This document shows, piece after piece, positions 16,701-22,019 of a stretch of 22,234 bases of DNA. This DNA is from Candidatus Woesearchaeota archaeon (lineage in GTDB: Archaea; Nanobdellota; Nanobdellia; Woesearchaeales; UBA12501): positions 1 through 22,234 of the forward strand of contig WJJV01000091.1 of the NCBI GenBank assembly GCA_014729495.1, read 5' to 3'. Numbering within the stretch: the first letter of the stretch is position 1; each line of letters opens with the position of its first letter. Under the pieces are notes generated by a model, which had not been told where the DNA came from, ran no database searches, and was given only the letters and a program-made list of their open reading frames with translations. The position numbers were made by a program, and so were the translations under genes.

Positions 16701-17247
16701 GGAGAAAGAATACCAGGATCTGCTCAAGAAGAAGGAGAAGCTGATGCTGGAGAAGGAGGATGTTCTTGTCATGATGAATGAGATAGAGAGCAAGAAGAAA
16801 GACATGTTCATGAAGACATTTGAGGTCGTGAATAAGAATTTCCAGACAATATTCTCTGCATTATCCACAAAAGGAGAGGCCTCTCTTGTGCTTGAGAATG
16901 AGGAATCACCCTTTGAAGGCGGGATACTGATAAAGGTCAAGCTCTCAGGCAACAAGTTCATGGATATAAGAAGCCTGTCAGGCGGAGAGAAGACCATGAC
17001 CGCACTCGCTTTCATATTCGCGATTCAGGAACATGATCCTGCATCATTCTACGTCCTTGATGAGGTGGATGCTGCACTTGACAAGAAGAACTCAGAGAAA
17101 CTGTCCCACCTCGTGGGCAAGTATTCAGAAAGGGCCCAATACATTCTCATCAGCCATAATGATGGTGTCATCAGCCAGGCCAACACAATCTACGGCGTCA
17201 GCATGGATGAGCACGGCAGGAGCCAGGTTGTCAGCCTGAAGATATGA
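13750..17247 (+). CDS. smc: Chromosome segregation ATPase SMC
   Basis: This is a full-length SMC protein of 1165 residues. The N-terminal head has Walker A GPNGSGKS (32-39) and the Q-loop in LQGDIVRF. The first coiled coil runs from about 170 to 510 and is almost wholly Lys/Glu-rich. The hinge spans about 520-660 (it begins near HGTVSDLG and ends at GGYRSKRRAGLGF), and the second coiled coil about 665-1035. The C-terminal head holds the ABC signature LSGGEK (1076-1081), Walker B FYVLDEVDAALD (1100-1111) and a final ILISHNDG H-loop. It forms a dimer at the hinge and compacts or holds DNA with kleisin partners; neither scpA nor scpB is adjacent. It has a weak ribosome binding site (AAGG, 13739-13742). 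Large Ser-rich frames on the opposite strand are shadows of its coiled coils. Confidence 0.97.
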   Translation: MTKINKLVMDGFKSFAKRTELLFGNDFNCVLGPNGSGKSNILDALCFVMGKTSAKALRSEKSANLIYNGGKAKKAGKSAEVSIYFDNRNSIFPTEDKEVKITRIVKKTGQSVYKINNETRTRQQILELLSIARINPDAYNIILQGDIVRFVEMPLEERRHLVEEISGISVYEDKKQKAVNELQRVEDRMKEAEIVLIERKSRLSELRKERDQAIKYKDVNDRIKRSKASLLFRKIENRKKEIEKYDLRIEKHQQQVEDKKKDVAELKQGITDKKERISQINKDIETKGEKEQVDLNKEIEKLKVDISSSKNRLESLKAELQKIKQRKVQLNENAEGIRSKIKKLEEEKADIKKQIDNREKEIKNIESRMDEFRKKNKLDDVEGLEKDIDQIDKEAEDLQKSIQSLREEQQELLRQKDQAEFRVNAIDEKIAKVLEVEKENKEQIAELKTKKEKFKSATLDLNKRLSRDSELAAQLQNARSSLLRNQEDLSKLNAKSMSIQEKLGENSALRSILKQKNSISGIHGTVSDLGKVDSKYSLALETAAGPKTTSVVVKDDKVAAQCIKYLKDNKLGIATFLPMNKIRSIEKKPEIKKLASSEGVQGFAIDLLSFDPKFRNVFSYVFGNTLIVDSIDTARRIGIGKSRMVSLEGDLAEISGAMQGGYRSKRRAGLGFAEKDIENDIKKCEKQLADNEALVERLSKDKKENEDMISKLREEKAHIEGDIIKLEKLLNLQSDDTDASKKERKELEARIKELDKKLDEVVSRISECNNILGQNKIKRQEIRNRISELRNPALIAELNAFEEKKTQLKEELVARKGEMSNIEAKISNVFRPEIDNTEKIIKQNEKEETDFKEETKAIEDNLALMSADLKDKEKKQVEFHSKFRGLFTEKSKIDEQIRKDEQKLESIDEQYRGVEQKINQINVESAKIRAELQGYEEEFKEYEGVELIKTKSEQELKKDIGISEGILTKIGSVNMKSLEIFDHVEKEYQDLLKKKEKLMLEKEDVLVMMNEIESKKKDMFMKTFEVVNKNFQTIFSALSTKGEASLVLENEESPFEGGILIKVKLSGNKFMDIRSLSGGEKTMTALAFIFAIQEHDPASFYVLDEVDAALDKKNSEKLSHLVGKYSERAQYILISHNDGVISQANTIYGVSMDEHGRSQVVSLKI

Positions 17248-17297
17248 GAAACTTTAGAACATCATATCATTTATTGATTCTTAAAGTAATAGCACAG

Positions 17298-18416
17298 TCA
17301 GCCCAGCATATCGCTTAACTCTTTTATTGTCCTGTCCCAGCTGTACTTCTTTGATATCGTCTTCCTGGCAGCATTTCCCATAGAATTCCTTAGTGAAGGC
17401 CTGTCTATCAGGATCGATATCTTATTGGCAAGAACAGCAGGATCCTGCGGAGGGAAAAGGAAACCATTTCTGCCATTGTCTATATAATATGGTATGCATC
17501 CCACGCTTGTTGCTACAACAGGCAGTCCGCAGCTCATGGCCTCCATTGTCGCAAGAGAGGATGTCTCTGAAAGGCTCGGCATCACGAATATGTCCATTGC
17601 CTGCATGTATTTTGCCACCTTGCTTGTTGCCTTGATGTGGATAACATTCTCAAGGGACCTGAAAAGCCTCTTCAAAGGCAGTCCGCTTCCTACAACAAGA
17701 AGTCTTAGCACACCCCTGTACTTTCTCTGGAGAGCTGAGAATGCCTTGTCAAGTGTCGGCAGATCCTTCTCCCATCCTATCCTGCCCACGAAACCTATGA
17801 CAATGTCAGTAGGCCTGAGCCTGATCCTCTTCTTTGCGCTGCCCTTGCTCTTAAGGGGCTTGAACTCTTTTGTGTCAACTCCCAAAGGTATGACTTTCTT
17901 CTGCGGTGTTATCCTGTTGTATATCAGGAGTTTCTCTATCTGTTCTGAAGGAACAAATATGAAGTCGCACTTGTTGTAGAAGTGCCTGGATATTGCGAGC
18001 GTTATTGCCCTTAACGCCTTCCTGAACCTGCCAGCCACCTTTGGATAAAGATCCCACTCTATTACATGGGAATATGCATATAATGGCTTCTTTAGCTTGT
18101 CAGCATACCTTGCTGCAAGCAGGCCTATGGGGCCAAGAGCCTGGATGAATACAATATCAGAATCTCTGACAAGCTTCTTGATTGTTCCTGGCTTGAACTT
18201 CGGAAGGTGCATGTCATCAACCGTGTAATTATAGCAGGGTATCTTGACTATGTCAACATTATTCATCCTCATTCCCCTTCCTTTGAAGTCAGGCACTGCA
18301 AGGGTTATGTCATACTTGGTGCTCAGTTTAGGGACTATCTGAAGAAGGAATCTTGTCACACCATCCCATCTTGGAAGGAAGGTGTCTGATGCTATGAGCA
18401 GTCTTTTCTTTTTCAT
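17298..18416 (-). CDS. Glycosyltransferase family 4 (GT-B fold)
   Basis: This 372-residue protein is a retaining GT-B glycosyltransferase. The N-terminal Rossmann domain begins LLIASDTFLPRWDGVTRFLLQI with the usual PxxDGVxR acceptor loop. The donor domain begins IGFVGRIGWEKDLPTL (207-222) and has the EX7E motif at E284-E292 (ETSSLATME), followed by AMSCGLPVVAT. Closest in character are enzymes that add a sugar to a lipid or small acceptor, such as glycosyldiacylglycerol synthases and MshA/BshA-type enzymes; the substrates are not shown. There is no N-terminal signal, so it is cytosolic or membrane-associated through basic patches (KKRIRLR, FRKALRAI). It follows the PIG-L-type gene by 37 nt. 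No ribosome binding site is clear before the ATG at 18416. It is convergent with smc. Confidence 0.9.
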   Translation of the reverse strand: MKKKRLLIASDTFLPRWDGVTRFLLQIVPKLSTKYDITLAVPDFKGRGMRMNNVDIVKIPCYNYTVDDMHLPKFKPGTIKKLVRDSDIVFIQALGPIGLLAARYADKLKKPLYAYSHVIEWDLYPKVAGRFRKALRAITLAISRHFYNKCDFIFVPSEQIEKLLIYNRITPQKKVIPLGVDTKEFKPLKSKGSAKKRIRLRPTDIVIGFVGRIGWEKDLPTLDKAFSALQRKYRGVLRLLVVGSGLPLKRLFRSLENVIHIKATSKVAKYMQAMDIFVMPSLSETSSLATMEAMSCGLPVVATSVGCIPYYIDNGRNGFLFPPQDPAVLANKISILIDRPSLRNSMGNAARKTISKKYSWDRTIKELSDMLG

Positions 18417-18453
18417 TTTTCTTTTCTTTGAGATTATTTTGATGTAATAAGAT

Positions 18454-19218
18454 TCATCTTATCTTCTGGAACACTTCTGCGAATCTGCAGTGCGCCTTGA
18501 AACCATTCCTTATCGCTCTCCAGTAGACGCTCCATAATAAGGCTATCATTGATGCCCACTGGCTCTCAAATGCTTTTAGGGCCTTTATTTTCTTGCGGAA
18601 TGTATCTGTTATGTCAATGTACAGCTTTGGCATATTCCTCTCCTTTATCTTAAGAGGGGTCCATACATCGAATGTATACACATCCCCATCATACTTTATC
18701 TCATCGCAGAGTTCGAGGACAAATCTGTTCATGGCTGCATGGTCTGGCATGGGATCATCGCCTGCATGGGTGAATATCCTTTTGGGCCTGTACTTCTTTA
18801 TCATACTGTTGATCCGGTTATGGATGTTCTTGTCGCTTATCTCCTGCTGAAATCTCCCCTCCTGGATGCCAAGGAATATTGTCTTGTCTATGCCTATTAT
18901 CTTTGCTGCCTCATGGCTTTCATGGACCCTCATCTTGACAGTCACTTTTCTCTTCAGCCAGGGATGGCTCTTTTCTCCGTAGGAGAATATTACCACTATT
19001 ATCCTCTTGCCTTCTTCAGCGAACTTCGCGAGAGTGCCTCCAAGCCCGAATACCTGGTCATCAGAATGAGCGCACAGGACCAGTATGCTCTCTTTTCTGC
19101 TCTTCTTGCCCTTATTGCTTGCGCTTGCAGCCTTTTTCCTGTCCTTGCTTCCAGGTTTCCTGCCGGAATCTGATTTAGGATCTCTTTTAGCCCTTCCACT
19201 GGAATATACTGAACCCAT
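18454..19218 (-). CDS. PIG-L/LmbE-family deacetylase with basic N-terminal extension
   Basis: This is a 254-residue protein. After a basic, Ser/Lys-rich extension of about 43 residues, likely disordered, comes the LmbE-like fold. VLCAHSDDQVFGLGGTL (47-63) corresponds to the usual AHPDDE; H51 and D54 should bind zinc and D53 act as base, while the final Glu is replaced by Gln and Pro by Ser. RVHESHEAAKIIGI (97-110) and THAGDDPMPDH (150-160) supply the second conserved Arg/Glu and the last His. Family members remove acetyl from N-acetylglucosamine attached to inositol, malate or lipid. A TATA box 23 nt before the ATG and the lack of a ribosome binding site point to a leaderless message. It lies upstream of a GT4 glycosyltransferase, and I infer that they act in sequence. 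Confidence 0.87.
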   Translation of the reverse strand: MGSVYSSGRAKRDPKSDSGRKPGSKDRKKAASASNKGKKSRKESILVLCAHSDDQVFGLGGTLAKFAEEGKRIIVVIFSYGEKSHPWLKRKVTVKMRVHESHEAAKIIGIDKTIFLGIQEGRFQQEISDKNIHNRINSMIKKYRPKRIFTHAGDDPMPDHAAMNRFVLELCDEIKYDGDVYTFDVWTPLKIKERNMPKLYIDITDTFRKKIKALKAFESQWASMIALLWSVYWRAIRNGFKAHCRFAEVFQKIR

Positions 19219-19241
19219 AAGAACAATCAGTTGAACTTAGT

Positions 19242-19250
19242 TTTTATATT
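19242..19250 (-). promoter_or_regulatory. TATA box of the PIG-L-type gene
   Basis: The minus strand reads AATATAAAAAC, with 23 nt between the box and the ATG at 19218. No Shine-Dalgarno intervenes. The box overlaps the end of the upstream cysteine-cluster gene, so the deacetylase can be expressed apart from it. Confidence 0.6.
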
Positions 19251-19612
19251 TTGCCCTTCTGCCACTTGAACTTGTAGTCAATCTTCTTTTTCTTAAGATA
19301 AGCAAGAAAATCATCATAAGTGTTGAATGTAAGCTTCTCAGCATCGCCTTCTCCGTTCATCACGCACTCTTCAGATGAGTAATTCCTGCATATTGAAGGC
19401 CTTCTCTCGTGGTTTATGCACTTGCTGTCCTGCCTCCATTCGCAGGGAGCATAGAACTCAAGATACCATTCATCATCATGGTCAACAAAGACCTTAACAT
19501 CCTTGTGCAGGAGGAACCATAATATCTCCTGGTAGTCCTTCTTGCAGGTAGGCTCATCTATCTCCATTGCCACATGATTGCAGCAGTTTCCGCAGTTCTT
19601 GCATCCAGCCAT
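19244..19612 (-). CDS. YkgJ-type cysteine-cluster protein (putative metal-binding)
   Basis: This small protein of 122 residues begins MAGCKNCGNCCNH and contains the CxxCGxCC cluster plus two later cysteines and CINHERRPSICRNY, the arrangement of the zinc- or iron-chelating YkgJ family (UPF0153). Family members are thought to bind a metal cluster; the function is unknown. An upstream in-frame ATG at 19636 would add eight residues (MTCLELGI). I prefer 19612, because an AT-rich TATA-like box at 19637-19646 lies 24-34 nt before it and overlaps the upstream ATG, so the transcript would not include that ATG. The C-terminus is Lys-rich (KKKKIDYKFKWQKGK). The next gene, the PIG-L-type deacetylase, starts 25 nt after its stop but has its own TATA box. 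Confidence 0.8.
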   Translation of the reverse strand: MAGCKNCGNCCNHVAMEIDEPTCKKDYQEILWFLLHKDVKVFVDHDDEWYLEFYAPCEWRQDSKCINHERRPSICRNYSSEECVMNGEGDAEKLTFNTYDDFLAYLKKKKIDYKFKWQKGKI

Positions 19613-19636
19613 AATACCTAATTCCAGACAGGTCAT

Positions 19637-19646
19637 TTATAATATT
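19637..19646 (-). promoter_or_regulatory. TATA box deciding the start of the cysteine-cluster gene
   Basis: The minus strand reads ATATTATAAAT, 24 nt before ATG 19612. It runs into the alternative ATG at 19636, which a transcript starting about 25 nt downstream of the box would lack. Confidence 0.45.
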
Positions 19647-19711
19647 TTCTGTTAAGTGAATCTGAACCTAGAATCAAGGACTATACAGATCCAAAGCCCA
19701 TAATAAAGAGA

Positions 19712-19993
19712 TTATTCTGTGCTGTCGCTGCCTTCTTCAGGATTATCTTCGCTCTTTGGCATGTGCTCAAGAGCTTTCTGCATAAGAGGCATCACTGCTT
19801 CTGCCTCTTCTCTCAGCATCCTTCCGAGCTTTGCGAACTTATACTCCCCATTGTTCGGATCAAGGTTCTCTCTTGATATCTGCATCTTTGGTGTGCCGTC
19901 ATTGTATGAGAACACTCCAACTGTTATCCTTGTTGTCTCAAACTGCACGCTTTCAGAGAACAGTTCCTTGTTAAGATTTGGGTCAAATGCCAT
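19712..19993 (-). CDS. Small acidic hypothetical protein
   Basis: I do not recognise this 93-residue protein. The first half looks beta-rich (SESVQFETTRITVGVFSYND, then PKMQISRENLD). The middle has a helix rich in Glu, Met and Leu (about residues 52-80), and the tail is acidic and probably disordered (SEDNPEEGSDSTE). It has no cysteine and no membrane segment, so it is likely a cytosolic protein. A GGAGG element (20006-20010) lies 12 nt before the ATG, and a TATA-like ATTATTTATA (20031-20040, minus strand) lies 37 nt or more before it; the latter overlaps one arm of a perfect hairpin. Codon use and the clean start signals support a real gene. It lies between the tRNA and the cysteine-cluster gene on the same strand. 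Confidence 0.75.
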   Translation of the reverse strand: MAFDPNLNKELFSESVQFETTRITVGVFSYNDGTPKMQISRENLDPNNGEYKFAKLGRMLREEAEAVMPLMQKALEHMPKSEDNPEEGSDSTE

Positions 19994-20035
19994 TTTCTTT
20001 TATTGCCTCCGTTTTCTTAATCCACTGCATGTATA

Positions 20036-20062
20036 AATAATCCCGACTTCATCGGGATTATT
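20036..20062. repeat. Perfect 11-bp inverted repeat (hairpin)
   Basis: The arms AATAATCCCGA (20036-20046) and TCGGGATTATT (20052-20062) are perfect complements around the loop CTTCA. The left arm overlaps the TATA-like box of the 93-residue gene. It could be a terminator for the tRNA transcript, a protein-binding site, or part of a larger element together with the adjoining long inverted repeat. Confidence 0.85.
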
Positions 20063-20065
20063 AGA

Positions 20066-20126
20066 CATTCAATAATGCAATTTTGCCGACTCGCAAGCTC
20101 GTCTGGCAAAATTGCATTATTGAATG
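20066..20126. repeat. Perfect 22-bp inverted repeat abutting the tRNA-Gly 3' end
   Basis: The arms are 20066-20087 and 20105-20126, perfect complements of 22 nt with 17 nt between. Inside the loop GAC (20088-20090) can pair with GTC (20101-20103), extending the stem to about 25 bp with a 1-nt bulge and a 10-nt loop. The right arm ends on the last base pair partner of the tRNA, so the stem begins at the discriminator position. The core of the loop reads ACTCGCAAGCTCGT. No poly-T tract follows, so it is not a typical archaeal terminator. Confidence 0.9.
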
Positions 20127-20196
20127 CGCCGGCCGGGATTTGAACCCAGATAGTCGGCTTGGAAGGCCGAAGTCATAGCCATTAGACCACCGGCGC
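20126..20196 (-). tRNA. tRNA-Gly (anticodon UCC)
   Basis: The 71-nt minus-strand sequence folds as a cloverleaf. The acceptor stem is GCGCCGG paired with CCGGCGC, followed by TG at 8-9 and a 3-bp D stem GTC/GAC. The anticodon stem TCGGC/GCCGA holds the loop CTTCCAA, with anticodon TCC at 20163-20161. The variable region is CTAT, and the T stem CTGGG/CCCGG encloses the loop TTCAAAT. The anticodon reads GGA and, by wobble, GGG-type glycine codons. No CCA is encoded; the next base is A, a normal discriminator for tRNA-Gly in archaea. There is no intron. A TATA box lies 24 nt upstream of its 5' end. Confidence 0.95.
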
Positions 20197-20220
20197 GCAT
20201 TCTGCATGAAAAACAGGCCA

Positions 20221-20228
20221 TTTATAAA
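20221..20228 (-). promoter_or_regulatory. TATA box of tRNA-Gly
   Basis: The minus strand reads CCTTTATAAATGGCC, with TTTATAAA ending 24 nt before the tRNA 5' end. The 15-nt string around it (20215-20229) recurs exactly at 21356-21370, upstream of the DHH gene. Confidence 0.65.
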
Positions 20229-20249
20229 GGTTTCCTTGAATAGACGTTT

Positions 20250-21293
20250 TCAGGCATCAAGAGCTTTCTTCAGCTGGCTTATGAACCTGTCATTGTCCTC
20301 TTTCTTGATCACAGCTCCGCAGGCATGCTCATGGCCGCCTCCAAATCCATCTATTCCATCCAGAGCCTTCTCAAGCAGAGGAGGAACATTCCTTTCAGCT
20401 GACCTTATGCTGTACTTGATCTCTCCAGACTTCTCCCTGCCTGCAAGTATTATCTTGGTGGGATAATCGTACAAGAGCTGATTTGCAAGCTCTGCAGAGA
20501 AACTGAACTTGACTCCTTTGTACTGGAATATGAATATGCTGTCCTTGGTTACGCTGTCCTTGGCTTTCTTTATAAGAGAGTCATAATGTTCCTTGATGTT
20601 CAGATATCTCTTGTATATGAATCTTCCTGCTGATGTCTTCTGGTCAAGAATCTCATAAGGATCCTTCACTCTTGTGAGTATCTTCATGCACTTGACAACC
20701 TCATCTGTCTTGCCCTTGAGCACAAAAGAGAATATTCGCACTAGCTCTCCTACCCTCTGGGCAAAAAGAGCCTCTTCTGGCCTAAAAACATTATCCTTCA
20801 GGAGATCCGGGTATTTTTTTATGAAATCCTCCCTGAATCCAGGCATCTGCCAGTCCCCTATAGAGCCGACCATAGCTATCCATATGTCCTGCTTGACAGC
20901 AGAATAGCAGAGCCTTGTGACGCATGTGTCATCCTTTATGTTCTTTATCCTTGGATTGAAATACAGTACATGGTCTCTCTTCAGAGGATTGTGATGATCT
21001 ATCCAGACTACACTGAGCCCCATCTCATGCATATCATCAAGAAAATCCTGTTCTACCATGGCTATGTCAAGTATGAATACCTTGTCAGGCATGTATTCCT
21101 TGACCTTCCTTGTGTAATTGGCCCTGTCAATCCTGGGCGTGGTCTTGACTATCACACCCTTTCCCTCCCCCACATGCCTGTAGAAGAGAAGGAAAGAGCA
21201 CAGGCCGTCTGCATCATCATGGAAGAAGTATATTGGTCTACTGCAGGAATCGAGCTCCTGCCTGATTCTTTCAGTGTGTCTTTTCTCTAGCAT
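20250..21293 (-). CDS. DHH/DHHA1-family phosphoesterase (RecJ/NrnA-like)
   Basis: This 347-residue protein has the four motifs of the DHH domain: HDDADG (25-30), ILDIAMVEQD (74-83, D76), the name-giving WIDHHNP (97-103), and GSIGDW (143-148). The C-terminal DHHA1 domain ends in FGGGHEHACGAVI (317-329). The fold uses Mn2+ or Mg2+ for phosphodiester hydrolysis. The likely role is a single-strand exonuclease or oligonucleotide/cyclic-dinucleotide phosphodiesterase; the short length without an OB domain favours an NrnA-like or archaeal RecJ-like enzyme over bacterial RecJ. The start ATG 21293 has GGTGAG 3 nt upstream, tight spacing. TATA-like boxes lie at 21333-21342 and 21361-21369 (minus strand). 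It lies downstream of the ATPase subunit D gene and upstream of the tRNA. Confidence 0.88.
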   Translation of the reverse strand: MLEKRHTERIRQELDSCSRPIYFFHDDADGLCSFLLFYRHVGEGKGVIVKTTPRIDRANYTRKVKEYMPDKVFILDIAMVEQDFLDDMHEMGLSVVWIDHHNPLKRDHVLYFNPRIKNIKDDTCVTRLCYSAVKQDIWIAMVGSIGDWQMPGFREDFIKKYPDLLKDNVFRPEEALFAQRVGELVRIFSFVLKGKTDEVVKCMKILTRVKDPYEILDQKTSAGRFIYKRYLNIKEHYDSLIKKAKDSVTKDSIFIFQYKGVKFSFSAELANQLLYDYPTKIILAGREKSGEIKYSIRSAERNVPPLLEKALDGIDGFGGGHEHACGAVIKKEDNDRFISQLKKALDA

Positions 21294-21355
21294 TTTCTCA
21301 CCGACGCTGTATAAAAAAAACTAATAATATGAAGTATATAAGGAATAAAAGAAAA

Positions 21356-21370
21356 AGGCCATTTATAAAG
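21356..21370 (-). promoter_or_regulatory. Second copy of the TTTATAAATGGCC promoter element
   Basis: The 15 nt are identical to 20215-20229 before the tRNA. The copy follows directly after the subunit D stop. On the minus strand it would place transcription start near 21335, before the DHH gene. A T-rich tract (CCTTTTTCTTTTATTCC on the minus strand, about 21341-21357) lies next to it and could instead end subunit D transcription. Confidence 0.45.
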
Positions 21371-21985
21371 TTATGCCTTTATCCTCTTGAGCCTGAAGAT
21401 GTTCTCCCTCTCCATCTCCTCTAGCCTGAGCCTTATGAATCCAGCTGTCTCCTCCATCTGAGGTATGACAGCGAACTCAAGTGCATTGACCCTTCTCTTT
21501 GTCTTCTCTATCTCATTGAGGAGCTTCTTCATTGATGTCTCTATCTCTGCTGCGAGTATTATCTTCTCAACAACCTTTTCATAAGCTTCTGCTGCCTCAT
21601 CAACAAGTGATGACCCTTCATAGAGACCATATCCCCGGTCTTCAGAATCGCTCTGTATTCCTGAGCTCTCTATCTTAGGAACCACGACACCCATTATGTT
21701 CTTTGTCTGGAGTGTTATCTCAGGATTCTGCGAGACAGCCATTGCAAGGGACTTGAGCTTGACATCACCCTCTACAGCCCTTGCTATGTTCATCTTGCTG
21801 ATGGCTTTCTTGTACTCATCAATCAGCTCCTGCCTGAGTGTCTTGGCTTTCTTGAGTATCTCAAAGAAGTCAAGTATGAGGCCGTCCCTCTTCTTCTTGA
21901 GGAGGTTATGGCCTGACTTGGCCAGCTTTATCTTGTTCTTGAGCTTTATGAGCTCGCTTCTTGTGGGTTTTATGTCAAGTGCCAT
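21371..21985 (-). CDS. atpD: A/V-type ATP synthase subunit D
   Basis: This 204-residue protein is the central-stalk subunit of the archaeal ATP synthase. It starts IKPTRSELIKLKNKIKLAKSGHNLLKKKRDGLILDF, the hallmark N-terminal helix. A middle region of about 85-125 forms the short globular part (GVVVPKI). The C-terminal helix, with LLNEIEKTKRRVNALEFAVIPQ, pairs with the first as the coiled-coil rotor shaft. Length and layout are normal. It turns inside the A3B3 head and couples the catalytic head to the membrane ring. In archaeal operons D usually follows B. Its start ATG at 21985 lies 34 nt after the stop of the lysine-rich frame; there is no good ribosome binding site directly before it. Confidence 0.93.
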   Translation of the reverse strand: MALDIKPTRSELIKLKNKIKLAKSGHNLLKKKRDGLILDFFEILKKAKTLRQELIDEYKKAISKMNIARAVEGDVKLKSLAMAVSQNPEITLQTKNIMGVVVPKIESSGIQSDSEDRGYGLYEGSSLVDEAAEAYEKVVEKIILAAEIETSMKKLLNEIEKTKRRVNALEFAVIPQMEETAGFIRLRLEEMERENIFRLKRIKA

Positions 21986-22019
21986 TGTCTGATCAGCTAT
22001 TGTCAGCTATCCTGCTACA

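Noticed and set aside
18447..18462. 6-bp hairpin ATAAGA-TTCA-TCTTAT at the end of the deacetylase gene
   Set aside because: AT-rich, short and overlapping the stop codon; it is likely to occur by chance and has no T-tract.
20126..20196. Attachment site of an integrated element at the tRNA 3' end
   Set aside because: No second copy of the tRNA 3' end and no integrase gene is in the window, so integration is kept only as one option for the adjoining palindrome.
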